Part shown: positions 42,745-50,458 of the stretch, in pieces
Numbering within the stretch: the first letter of the stretch is position 1
Layout of the letters: each line of letters begins with the position of its first letter
NCBI GenBank assembly: GCA_946061515.1
Contig: CAMGRL010000003.1
Location: 1 to 64,000 of the forward strand
Length of the DNA stretch: 64,000 nt
Reading direction: 5' to 3'
Source: an uncultured Clostridia bacterium
Lineage (GTDB): Bacteria; Bacillota; Clostridia; Oscillospirales; Oscillospiraceae
The notes under the pieces: model-generated
Database searches by the model: none
What the model was told of the DNA's origin: nothing
The model's input: the letters and a program-made list of their open reading frames with translations, nothing else
Program-made: the position numbers and the translations under genes

Positions 42745-43572
42745 CTAATTCTTTTCTTCCGAAAAGGCTTTGCGAAACACATCAAAATTTGTGCTCCGTT
42801 TTTCATTCTTTTTTATCGCAAAGGTAACACTCTTGAATAAAGCTGCGTATCCGTCATCAATCAGCAATTTTCTGAACATATTCGCCACCAGCTTAGGCGG
42901 ATTATTGAATGCTCCACAGCCAAATGCGCCTAAAACCAGATGATCTGCGGCATTGGCAGCAGCGACCTCCAGAATATTACGGATCCTGTCAAGAAAAACC
43001 TGCTCCAATTTTTCCATACTGACCGGCTCCTTTTTCTGCTTGTCATAATAGGGAGCTGCACAGCTGATAACATCCACATCATACCATTGCTCCGGAGCAA
43101 GATTCACCGGATAAAGGTCATCGGATTTGAATACCGTTACCTTTGGTGAATAGATAATTCGGTCTGAACCCATATCTCCGGTATTCTTCTGATTCCATTG
43201 GTAATAGTGACGGGCAATATAGGGCAGAGTCAGACTTTCATAGAGGTTACTGCTGCGGCAAAGGCATTCCTCCTGCGCCATGGCCCCATCCTTCACCCCG
43301 CCTCCGGGCTTATATGCGTTGGCAAAGTTTAAAACCGCTGTTTTTTCTCCGGCTCTTGCCAATTTGGCAGCACAGGAAAAGGTCGTATCTTCTACAACAG
43401 ATACCTCCGGCGTCTCTCTTTTTCGTTCACCGGTCATGGAAACAAAATGATCTAAATAAAGCTGCGTTCCCGCCTGCATCCTTCGGGTTTTCTCTCTCAG
43501 CGTCTGGTCAGATTTTACTTGAATTTGTGTATCCATAAAACACGCGCACAGTCCAATGGAGCTCATCATCAT
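42745..43572 (-). CDS. TIGR02452/PARG-like ADP-ribose glycohydrolase
   Basis: ATG 43572 follows AGAAAGGG. The 275-residue macrodomain-type protein has NFANAYKPGGG (about 82-92) and QEECLCRSSNLYESL (100-114); the GGG and adjacent Glu pair (QEE) are the catalytic signature of bacterial poly(ADP-ribose) glycohydrolases. Further on VLGAFGCGAFNNPPK matches the macrodomain phosphate loop. It should release ADP-ribose from ADP-ribosylated protein or polymer. The neighbouring upstream gene is an ADP-ribosylglycohydrolase, so both probably reverse or process one ADP-ribosyl modification, perhaps from a toxin. Confidence 0.85.
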   Translation of the reverse strand: MMMSSIGLCACFMDTQIQVKSDQTLREKTRRMQAGTQLYLDHFVSMTGERKRETPEVSVVEDTTFSCAAKLARAGEKTAVLNFANAYKPGGGVKDGAMAQEECLCRSSNLYESLTLPYIARHYYQWNQKNTGDMGSDRIIYSPKVTVFKSDDLYPVNLAPEQWYDVDVISCAAPYYDKQKKEPVSMEKLEQVFLDRIRNILEVAAANAADHLVLGAFGCGAFNNPPKLVANMFRKLLIDDGYAALFKSVTFAIKKNEKRSTNFDVFRKAFSEEKN

Positions 43573-43685
43573 TTTCCCTTTCTATTTACATAATTGCCTG
43601 GTAAAGCAAAGCCATTACTATTGAATAAACAGATATCCATTTGCAGCACACGATAAATCACACCATGGGAAACCGAACTGTTCTT

Positions 43686-44672
43686 TTAGTATAGTACCCG
43701 CTCAAATGCCTCGACTCTCTCTTCCAGCCACTCATATCTGGACAGCTGTCTGAGCCACGCTTCCGGGATTCCGGTGCTGCCGCCTCGTCCATATACATAT
43801 CCTGCAAGACTTCCTGCAACAGCTGCAACAGTGTCGGTATCCCCGCCGAGATTAACGGCTTTCAAAACACATTCCTTAAAGGACTTGGTTGTAAGAAGAC
43901 ACCAGAGTGCGGCTTCCAGTGTTTTTACAACGTATCCTGTACTCTGTATCTCGTCTTCTTCCAGTTTTTCAAAATCCTCCAGTTTTTCCAAACGCCGGTA
44001 CGGCCATAAGGCTGCTGCCTGGTATTTATCTGATCCATTCTCATAATGGAAAAATCCACGATCAATTCCGCGCTGTAAAACTGTACGAACGTCTTCACCG
44101 GCATCTGCCTTCAAAAGTTCATCTACGAGAAATGCGTAGAGTCCGCATCCTGTAAGGCTGATCGGATGAGAATGGGTCAGGCGGGAAACATTGTGAATCA
44201 CTTCCACTTTTTCCTCATCCAAGGTCTGTTCGTCCTTCAGGACATATAAAACTGCCGGCAGGATTCTCATCAATGAACCATTTCCGTTGGAGCGTTCACC
44301 ATCTTCGCCGCATTTCAGTACCTCGAAACCATGGGTATAGTTCATGATTGCACGCCGGCATACCATTCCAACGTCAAATACCTTTCCATGGGGAGTGTAT
44401 GTTTTATTGTAAAGAAGCCATTCTTTAAACCGCTTCATCATATTTTCGTAATCAATTCCATGTTTCAGACTGTCCATCGTGGCCAGTGTCATACTGGTAT
44501 CATCGGACCATGTACCGGCCTCCTGATAATGGGTTCCGAAACCGGTCATGTCTGTCACTGGGTTCTCTCTCAATTTATTGCGGGATTTAAACTCAGCCGG
44601 TACGCCGAGAGCGTCACCAACCATCAATCCCCAGAGACCGTCCATTCTGTTTCTGTTCTTTGTCATCATCAT
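43686..44672 (-). CDS. ADP-ribosylglycohydrolase family protein (DraG-like)
   Basis: A 328-residue, all-helical ARH/DraG-family enzyme; GAAGGTGG precedes the start at 44672. The dinuclear-metal ligands are present: WSDDTS at 55-60 and GGDTDT at 276-281, with an SNGNGSLMR block around 129-137. These enzymes remove ADP-ribose from Arg, Ser or nucleic-acid targets. The next gene (113 bases downstream) is a PARG-type glycohydrolase. A leader segment, GTGCTGCAAATGGATATC (about 43637-43654, minus strand), between the two genes resembles one behind spoIVB fragment 2, so the pair may consist of two former cassettes. Confidence 0.88.
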   Translation of the reverse strand: MMMTKNRNRMDGLWGLMVGDALGVPAEFKSRNKLRENPVTDMTGFGTHYQEAGTWSDDTSMTLATMDSLKHGIDYENMMKRFKEWLLYNKTYTPHGKVFDVGMVCRRAIMNYTHGFEVLKCGEDGERSNGNGSLMRILPAVLYVLKDEQTLDEEKVEVIHNVSRLTHSHPISLTGCGLYAFLVDELLKADAGEDVRTVLQRGIDRGFFHYENGSDKYQAAALWPYRRLEKLEDFEKLEEDEIQSTGYVVKTLEAALWCLLTTKSFKECVLKAVNLGGDTDTVAAVAGSLAGYVYGRGGSTGIPEAWLRQLSRYEWLEERVEAFERVLY

Positions 44673-44980
44673 ATCTCACACCACCTTCTCACACTTCCTG
44701 CATTTTGCAGTCCCTATTTCTTCCGGAATCTTGATTTGCTGCGTTTTTTGATCTCCCTCAATTCACTCCTCTCATCTCTTAACCCTTGCAGTTCTCCTTA
44801 ACGGTGATTCAAGTATACAAAAGGGAAAAGGAAGTATGGTCGCCTGCGAAGCGACATTTTCACAATCTGGCTGCAATTGCCCGTCAAAGTGAATACGGAT
44901 ATCCATTTGCTGCACATTTTTATTCAGTATATCATAACCACAGAAAAAAGCCAGAAGCTTTCCCGCCTCCGGCATCCATA
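44673..44980. other. Long leader between spoIVB fragment 2 and the DraG-like gene
   Basis: On the minus strand this 308-base region holds a terminator (GCCGGAGG...GCTTCTGGC, then TTTTTT; 44942-44975), an extended -10 promoter (TTATGA-TATACT, about 44925-44937) and a 230-base untranslated stretch with no gene. A short frame at 44772-44975 starts inside the terminator and is not credible. Confidence 0.55.
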
Positions 44981-45103
44981 TTATCCCGCCGCATCCGGCA
45001 TATTCTCAATCAATATCACATACCCTTTCGTCGGATCATTCACAAGAACGTGCGTCACCGCGTCCACCAGCTTTCTGTTCTGCAAAATCGGACTGCCGCT
45101 CAC
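44981..45103 (-). pseudogene. spoIVB 3'-end fragment 2
   Basis: Minus strand encodes [20 protein letters not shown] and [20 protein letters not shown], then TAA: 40 codons of the SpoIVB C-terminus, with several substitutions (ILQNR, VDA, VIL, P for L). The 5' junction GTTGTCCCTAATGACAATCAC (45125-45105) precedes it; an in-frame TGA lies four codons upstream, so it cannot be part of a functional protease. Confidence 0.88.
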
Positions 45104-45140
45104 GCGTGATTGTCATTAGGGACAACATTTTTTTAGGCGC

Positions 45141-45171
45141 AAAACAGCCATGCACCAGGAATGCATGGCTG
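45141..45171 (-). terminator. Terminator of array gene 45182-45841
   Basis: AGCCATGCA (45146-45154)/TGCATGGCT (45162-45170) perfect stem, followed on the minus strand by GTTTT. Confidence 0.75.
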
Positions 45172-45181
45172 CCACATATCA

Positions 45182-45841
45182 TCAAAAGACGGAAATCATA
45201 TTGTGTTGCTCACACAAAAGACGGTCATAAAACTCAATCAAATCCCACAATTCCTCGCTGCCGTTTTCTTTACTAAGCTTCTTTTCGTTTTTCGTCAGTT
45301 TCCTCCTGATTGCATCAAGAAGCTTTGGACAATCCATTGCAAATGTTGCAGCTCCTCTTTTCTCATATGCAAGTTGTGTCACAATAAATATGAGAGCATG
45401 AAGCAAAACGTAGGCATCATTGCCATTGTCTTCCACAATTTGAAGAACAGCGTTTTGCACATCAGTGTCAAAATGAGCATCTTTATTTTCTGCATGGTAA
45501 TCATACAAAACCTCTGCATTAGGGCCCAATAACGGCATGGGAATTTCACCGTCGTCCGACCTATGTTCCGCATAAGGCGGTAATCCTATCACAAAGTCCG
45601 CCAGCTTATTTTTATTTATTGCGAGCTCAAACCATTTTTCAGCATAGATTCGGGCTTGTAGCGTACTCATATCCGTCACTTCCCCTTGAGTAAACGCTGA
45701 ATAAATCGCCTGCGGCGTCTCGCGGAAAATTTGCGCCCTGATTTCGTCACTTTTTCTTGCAATACACAAAGTATTCCTGCAAAAAAGTGCCATCATCAGA
45801 ACGCAAATTTTCTCGCGATCCGCTCTTGCCGATTTAATCAT
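45182..45841 (-). CDS. Array protein of unknown function, 219 residues
   Basis: ATG 45841 lies downstream of a good extended -10 (TGC-TATAAT, about 45872-45864 region) behind spoIVB fragment 3; the ribosome site (AAGTAAACG) is weak. The 219-residue protein is cytosolic and mostly helical: an N-part with SARADREKICVLMMALF, a middle with FVIGLPPYAEHRSDDGEIPM and a helical C-part (WDLIEFYDRLLCEQHNM). No family recognised. Size, single-gene unit and surroundings fit an immunity-type gene. Codon use is more AT-rich than in the housekeeping genes of the window, consistent with transfer. Confidence 0.55.
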   Translation of the reverse strand: MIKSARADREKICVLMMALFCRNTLCIARKSDEIRAQIFRETPQAIYSAFTQGEVTDMSTLQARIYAEKWFELAINKNKLADFVIGLPPYAEHRSDDGEIPMPLLGPNAEVLYDYHAENKDAHFDTDVQNAVLQIVEDNGNDAYVLLHALIFIVTQLAYEKRGAATFAMDCPKLLDAIRRKLTKNEKKLSKENGSEELWDLIEFYDRLLCEQHNMISVF

Positions 45842-45884
45842 CGTTTACTTGAGTTTGATGCATTTATTATAGCATACAATTGCG

Positions 45885-45920
45885 AAAAAAGACAGGGGCA
45901 AAATCTGCCCCTGTCAAAAA
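45885..45920 (-). terminator. Terminator after spoIVB fragment 3
   Basis: Minus strand: GACAGGGGCA/TGCCCCTGTC perfect 10-bp stem, then TTTTTT. Followed by the promoter of the next array gene. Confidence 0.85.
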
Positions 45921-45921
45921 T

Positions 45922-46044
45922 TCACCCCGCCGCATCCAGCATATTTTCAATGAAAATCCCATACCCTCGCGTCGGATCATTCACAAGAACATGGGTCACA
46001 GCCCCCACCAGCTTTCCATCCTGGATGATCGGACTGCCCGACAC
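45922..46044 (-). pseudogene. spoIVB 3'-end fragment 3 (best preserved short copy)
   Basis: Minus strand encodes [20 protein letters not shown] and [20 protein letters not shown], then TGA, identical to fragment 4 except for V instead of M at the first and A instead of T at the second-last position. The 5' junction GTTGCCCCTAATGACAATCAC (46066-46046) is shared with fragments 1 and 2. Too short for a protease; it is a relic or a recombination site. Confidence 0.9.
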
Positions 46045-46092
46045 GAGTGATTGTCATTAGGGGCAACATAATCGAGGAATGTATTACATCTG

Positions 46093-46446
46093 TTATTTTA
46101 GCTTATTTCCATCCGAGTCCAGTCCATAGGCTGCATACGCCTGTTCCCAATCGAGACCACCACGCTGGAACATTTGCTGTGCCTGATAGCGAGCGTCATT
46201 CAGATTTTCCGAGGTTGTCCGCTTGTATTTGAAAGCGCGTTCGTCCTCGGATTTATCAGCCAATTTTTGCACTTGTTCGAAGGAAATCGGTTCTCCTGCC
46301 TTAGATAAATAGTATCCTTTGTCTCCACCAATCACACAGGCTTTGAAAAGCGCATCGTAAAATCGATGTGTCTTTAAGTCAATAATAACAGCAGCATAAT
46401 GTTGGCTGTCCAAAAATGACGAAATAAACAATTCCTTGTAGTTCAT
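46093..46446 (-). CDS. Array protein of unknown function, 117 residues
   Basis: ATG 46446 is seven bases after GGAGG (GTG 46452 and ATG 46449 are alternatives). The 117-residue cytosolic protein begins NYKELFISSFLDSQHYAAVI, with a strand-turn-strand, and has a C-terminal helical part with two W/Y-rich helices (GLDWEQAYAAYGLDSDG). Not recognised as a known family. It forms a single-gene unit with an extended -10 promoter (TGC-TATCAT) and the terminator of spoIVB fragment 4 upstream, and ends 27 bases before the shared junction of fragment 3. Confidence 0.55.
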   Translation of the reverse strand: MNYKELFISSFLDSQHYAAVIIDLKTHRFYDALFKACVIGGDKGYYLSKAGEPISFEQVQKLADKSEDERAFKYKRTTSENLNDARYQAQQMFQRGGLDWEQAYAAYGLDSDGNKLK

Positions 46447-46501
46447 CATCACACCTCCTCAATGCAAATTCTTGTTGAATTCATGATAGCATACAGCAAA
46501 T

Positions 46502-46532
46502 AAAAATGCCAGAGGCAAAATACCTCCGGCAC
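46502..46532 (-). terminator. Terminator after spoIVB fragment 4
   Basis: Minus strand TGCCGGAGG/CCTCTGGCA stem (one mismatch) then TTTTT. Almost the same hairpin follows fragment 2. Confidence 0.7.
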
Positions 46533-46536
46533 TGTT

Positions 46537-46674
46537 TTATCCCGTCGCATCCAGCATATTTTCAATAAATATCCCATACCCTCTCGTCGGGTCATTCACC
46601 AGCACATGTGTCACAGCCCCCACCAGCTTTCCATCCTGGATGATCGGGCTGCCGCTCATTCCCCGCACGATTCC
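46537..46674 (-). pseudogene. spoIVB 3'-end fragment 4 (longest)
   Basis: Minus strand encodes [20 protein letters not shown], then [20 protein letters not shown] and LDATG, then stop. It keeps the GMSGSP block around the catalytic Ser of SpoIV B peptidase and extends about five residues further upstream than fragments 1-3. An ORF is open to 46749 but residues before GIVRG are unrelated. The other fragments' junction sequence is absent here, so this copy marks the original end of the array. Confidence 0.85.
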
Positions 46675-46751
46675 GCGCAGCCAGATCAGAGAGGGGGTAG
46701 AGAGAACAGACAGGAGCTGATGAGCCGGGAGGAAAACCAATCCGCGCATGT

Positions 46752-47573
46752 TCAGCCCCGGCCCAAATTCAGGATGCCGATGTTGAAATCGGGGTCGTAT
46801 TCATACAGCTCATCCGTCACGTCAATTTCCAGTTCTTTTGCGATGTGCTCCAGCGTTTCAAAACCGGCTGTGCCGCTGACGGTCAGCAGATAGCCGTATT
46901 CTTCGCTGAACAGAAGTACATAGTTCACTTTGGCAAGGGCTCCGGCTGTGCCGGAGGGGTCCCAGGCCGCAGTCAGCTCCCTGACCGAAAGGCCGTCCCA
47001 TTGTTCCTCCTTTACCACTTCCACCTGGCCGTTGACAACCAGCTGATAGCCGGGGGCGGCATAGCCGATGCTGATGTCATACAGAATATCCTCATCGTCC
47101 CAATGGCCGCATTTCTGATACCAGCCCTCCTCATCTACGATGTCCGGGTCCAAAACCATGAGCTCTGCAGGCACCCAATGGGGCTTGAAGCGGATCTTGC
47201 GCGGGGCGGATTCACAGTCAAAGCCGATCACCATTCCTGCGTCCGGATAGTACATCCCCACGTCAAATTTCTCCCCGGCCGCGTTTTGCTCTGCCCATGT
47301 GCCTTTCACAGTTTCCGACGCTTCGGGCCTTCGCCATGTGAAGCCAAAGAGGCCCAGCGCGTAAGCGCTGAGGGTAAAAAGGGACAGCAGCACGGCGGCG
47401 ATCAAAACGATACGCACCGTTCTGCCCAGAACATAGCGGCGGTGCCTTGACCCGGATGTGATCTGCGCCATGACCCGCGCTTCGATCCGCTTGGCCGTTT
47501 CCCCGTCAAAGCCCGCAAAATCCACATCCTCCGGGAAACACTCAGCGGCCATATCCGCAACCGCAATCTTCAC
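46752..47573 (-). CDS. DUF4367-like membrane protein, probable anti-sigma factor
   Basis: Start GTG 47573 is seven bases after AGGGGG and overlaps the sigma gene by 32 bases; ATG 47552 is an alternative. The 273-residue protein has a cytosolic N-part, one helix at about 51-75 ([20 protein letters not shown]), and an outside domain whose end ([20 protein letters not shown]) matches DUF4367, a domain typical of Firmicutes anti-sigma/sensor proteins. The helix-end motif S-A-Y-A-x-G-x-F-G is shared with 28271-29461. It likely holds the neighbouring sigma factor inactive until an outside signal arrives. Confidence 0.7.
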   Translation of the reverse strand: MKIAVADMAAECFPEDVDFAGFDGETAKRIEARVMAQITSGSRHRRYVLGRTVRIVLIAAVLLSLFTLSAYALGLFGFTWRRPEASETVKGTWAEQNAAGEKFDVGMYYPDAGMVIGFDCESAPRKIRFKPHWVPAELMVLDPDIVDEEGWYQKCGHWDDEDILYDISIGYAAPGYQLVVNGQVEVVKEEQWDGLSVRELTAAWDPSGTAGALAKVNYVLLFSEEYGYLLTVSGTAGFETLEHIAKELEIDVTDELYEYDPDFNIGILNLGRG

Positions 47574-48111
47574 AGCTGATCCCCCTCTCTTCCAGATAGC
47601 TTTTCAGCTTCTCCCTTCCCCGGGATAATCGCTGCCGCACCGCGGCGGGACTGAGCTCCAGCGCGGCAGCGATCTCCTCGGTTTTCTGATACAGAAAATA
47701 GTAGCGCCGGAAGATGGAACGGTCCGGCTCCGGCAATTCATCCGCCGCCTGGCGCGTCAGGCGGCAAACATCTTTTTTCAACATTTCCTCCTCCAGGTCA
47801 GGGGAGGAGAGAATCATATAATCTTCCTCCAGCGGAACGGACAGGTGCAGATTCCGCAGCTTGTTTTTGGCCAGATTACGGGTGACTGCGGCCAGGTAGG
47901 CTTTCAGCTTTCCCTCCTCCACCTGGCCGGCGTGGTTCCAAAGGGCGAGAAAGGCGTCGGCGGCGATCTCTTCCACGTCCTCCGGCTGAAGCGGGGGAAT
48001 GGTAATATTCGCCGCGATGGTGCAGATATAGGCGCTGTATGTTTTTATGATTTCGGACAAAGCGCGGCTGTCTCCGGCCGCGAGGCGCGCTGAAAGGCGT
48101 TTTTCGTTCAA
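47542..48111 (-). CDS. ECF-type RNA polymerase sigma factor
   Basis: Start chosen at TTG 48111, 11 bases after AAAGGAG; ATG 48144 lacks a ribosome site. The 189-residue protein has sigma region 2 at about 10-80 (YSAYICTIAANITI; PEDVEEIAADAFLALWNHAG) and region 4 at about 125-180 (EIAAALELSPAAVRQRLSRG and REKLKSYL). Its gene overlaps the DUF4367-type gene and is divergent from a third propeller/solute-binding lipoprotein, the same arrangement as at 28.3-32.2 kb. A TGTGACAG dyad in the shared spacer may hold its own -35 elements. Confidence 0.85.
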   Translation of the reverse strand: MNEKRLSARLAAGDSRALSEIIKTYSAYICTIAANITIPPLQPEDVEEIAADAFLALWNHAGQVEEGKLKAYLAAVTRNLAKNKLRNLHLSVPLEEDYMILSSPDLEEEMLKKDVCRLTRQAADELPEPDRSIFRRYYFLYQKTEEIAAALELSPAAVRQRLSRGREKLKSYLEERGISCEDCGCGYGR

Positions 48112-48164
48112 AACGGCACCCGCTCCTTTCTTCTCGTTTATCATAACACGGCTGGACAGCATTT

Positions 48165-48200
48165 TGTGACAGGATTTCCAAAAATATTTTTTCTGTCACA
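48165..48200. promoter_or_regulatory. Divergent TGTGACAG dyad in sigma/lipoprotein spacer
   Basis: TGTGACAG (48165-48172) and CTGTCACA (48193-48200) form a perfect 8-bp inverted repeat with an A/T-rich 20-base centre. Each half could be the -35 of a sigma-dependent promoter, one for each direction: start points would fall near 48201 (plus) and 48164 (minus), both just upstream of their genes. Confidence 0.5.
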
Positions 48201-48255
48201 ATTTTCTGTCTTCCGGTTTTCTGAGTAACAGAGAACGGAAGGAGGAAAACAGCCG

Positions 48256-50394
48256 ATGAAGAGAATATCAGCGCTTATTCTGCTGCTGGCCCTGGTTTTC
48301 CCGCTTTGCGCCTGCGGCGCTGGAAAAACGGAAGAGCACAATGAACAGCAGCCTTATGCGGCGGAAGAAACCCATATGGGCTATCTGCCCCAAAAGCTCC
48401 CTGCCCCGGAGGGATGGGAGAACATACGGGACATCACGCTGGACGGCAACAGGATCTATACCGCCGGGACGATGGGAACCGGAAAGGATGGGCAGAGCGG
48501 GGCCCCGGCGGCAATTACGCCCTGGCTGGGCGTGTTTCAGATCGAAGAGGAGAGCTGGCGGCAGATCAGTCTCCCTGAAACGGCGGCGGGGGAGTTTCGC
48601 AGCATCTCTGCAAAGGAGGGCCTGCTGTGGGCTTTGCTGGTCGACTATGGCGGCGAGGATTATTCTTTTTCCCTGCTGCAATACAGCATGGACACAGACC
48701 AGGTCACGATCCGGCCCATCGGCTTTGCTCCCGCTGAGGGGCCCATCGGATACGGCTTCGGCGGCATTGCCGCGATAGGCAACGGCCTTGCGCTCCTCTT
48801 TGACGAAAAGAACAATTATGTTATCGACACAGAGGGGAATATCCTGAAAGCCCTGCCCCTTACAGAGGGCGATCCGCGCTGCCGCATGGAGCGGGGCGGA
48901 CAGCTTTTTGCCCGCTGCACAAAGGACGGACAGGACGGTTTTGCCTGTTTTAATCCGGAAACCTTAACTTTCACGTCCTTCACCCCCTTCAACGCCCAAT
49001 CCACGGAGCCTGGGCAGTTCAGCAGCTATGGCGAAGCGACAAGCTCCCGCTGTGAGAGCGAAGGGGACAGTCTGCTGCTCTGCGGAAACGACGGGTTGTA
49101 CCGCTATGACCCCAGCGGCGGCAGTACAGAGCGCCTTTCTCCGTGGACAGATCTTGCAACAGAGGCAAGAGACCTGAATATGCCGGCAGAAGTGATTCTG
49201 GAGGCGGAAAACGGCGACTTGTTCTTCTGCTCCAACGGCCCATATCTGATCAGACTACAGCTGACGGAGCAGAGAAACAAAATTCTTCTTCGCTTTGCCT
49301 GCTGCGGAAACGGCCAGCGATATCAGGACGCCATCCTGCGCTTTAACAACACAAACCCGGACTATAAAATCGAAATGGTCAGCATTGAGCCCTCTGACCC
49401 CGACCGGCGGGAACGATTTCAAAGGGAATTTGCCGCCGGGTATGCTTATGATATCATCGACACGGCACTGCTTCCAGGGGACGGCGCGGACGCCTCTGTT
49501 CTTGCCGATCTGCTGCCGCTGATCGACAGCGACGGGGAGTACAGCCGCGAAGACTTCATTCAGCCAATCTTGACGGGCATGATGAAGGACGGCGGGCTGT
49601 ATGAGCTGATCCCCAGCGTGGCGATTATGAGTCTGGCCACAAGCCCCGACGATACTCCCGGCGCGGACGGCTGGACGATGGAAAATTTAGCGGACGGAAA
49701 GCCCCTGTTCTCCGCCCGCTGGGACCGGGAGAAGCTGCTGGACTGGCTTTGCCTTGCCGCGTCGGCGGAGTTTGTGGACTGGCAGAGCGGGACGTGCAGC
49801 TTCGACAGCCTGCTTTTTTCGTCCTGGCTGACGCTCATCAAAGAGGGGAGCATCGCCGACGACCTGGATCAGGCCGTACTGCTCTCCCCGCAATATAATG
49901 CGGCGGCGGGGCCCTGGCCCTATTTGGACGTGCTGGAGGGCAGCTACATCTTTTCGGGCCTGCCCGGGGCCTCCTCTCCCGGTTATTTCCTGCGGCTGAA
50001 TGATCTGCCGGGGGACCAGGCAGATGAGATCCGGCTGGGCATTGCGGCAAACAGCCCCCACCGGGAGGCTGCGTGGGCGTTTCTGCGGCTCTTCCTCCGG
50101 CCGGAGTATGCCGATGAGATCCCCGTTCTCCGTTCAAGCTTTGAAGCGCGCCTTACTGAGAGAATGGAAAACGAAAATACTTTGTCCGATCTGCCGCCCT
50201 TCACCGCAGAGGACGGGGAAAAGCTGCGGGCGCTGGTTGAGGCGAGCACGAAAATGATCCGGGACGACCCTGCGCTCCGGCAGATCATTCACGACGAAGC
50301 CGCAGCCTTTCTGGCAGGCCAGCGGGAAGCGGACGAAGCCGCGAAGCTGATTCAGAGCCGGGCGGCCATCTATGTGGCAGAGCATTGCGGATAA
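48256..50394 (+). CDS. Lipoprotein: propeller-like N-half and solute-binding C-half (copy B)
   Basis: A 712-residue lipoprotein (PLCAC, Cys20; GGAGG upstream), third member of the group at 30081 and 32240 but more distant. N-half: repeated strands with DGNRIYTAGTMG and NNYVIDTEGNILKALPL. C-half from about 340: CCGNGQRYQDAILRFNNTNP, DYKIEMVSIEPSDPDRRE, then DLLPLIDSDGEYSREDFIQP and AWAFLRLFLRPEY, following the same order as in the other two (AIxxWNxxNP, LYPYIDNDPELSR, FLRQFLTKEY). The C-terminus also ends in QSRAAIYVAEH. No permease nearby. Its position opposite a sigma/anti-sigma pair suggests it is the regulated output or a partner of the sensor. Confidence 0.75.
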   Translation: MKRISALILLLALVFPLCACGAGKTEEHNEQQPYAAEETHMGYLPQKLPAPEGWENIRDITLDGNRIYTAGTMGTGKDGQSGAPAAITPWLGVFQIEEESWRQISLPETAAGEFRSISAKEGLLWALLVDYGGEDYSFSLLQYSMDTDQVTIRPIGFAPAEGPIGYGFGGIAAIGNGLALLFDEKNNYVIDTEGNILKALPLTEGDPRCRMERGGQLFARCTKDGQDGFACFNPETLTFTSFTPFNAQSTEPGQFSSYGEATSSRCESEGDSLLLCGNDGLYRYDPSGGSTERLSPWTDLATEARDLNMPAEVILEAENGDLFFCSNGPYLIRLQLTEQRNKILLRFACCGNGQRYQDAILRFNNTNPDYKIEMVSIEPSDPDRRERFQREFAAGYAYDIIDTALLPGDGADASVLADLLPLIDSDGEYSREDFIQPILTGMMKDGGLYELIPSVAIMSLATSPDDTPGADGWTMENLADGKPLFSARWDREKLLDWLCLAASAEFVDWQSGTCSFDSLLFSSWLTLIKEGSIADDLDQAVLLSPQYNAAAGPWPYLDVLEGSYIFSGLPGASSPGYFLRLNDLPGDQADEIRLGIAANSPHREAAWAFLRLFLRPEYADEIPVLRSSFEARLTERMENENTLSDLPPFTAEDGEKLRALVEASTKMIRDDPALRQIIHDEAAAFLAGQREADEAAKLIQSRAAIYVAEHCG

Positions 50395-50458
50395 GGCAAA
50401 AGCCCGGAGCCGGAGAAAAGCTCCGCGCAAGGAAATTGAAGTACAGAATGACTGCCGC

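Noticed and set aside
41785-46674. CRISPR-like or direct-repeat array
   Set aside because: Repeats are about 120 bases, coding-derived and spaced by 0.4-3 kb with whole genes between them; not a CRISPR.
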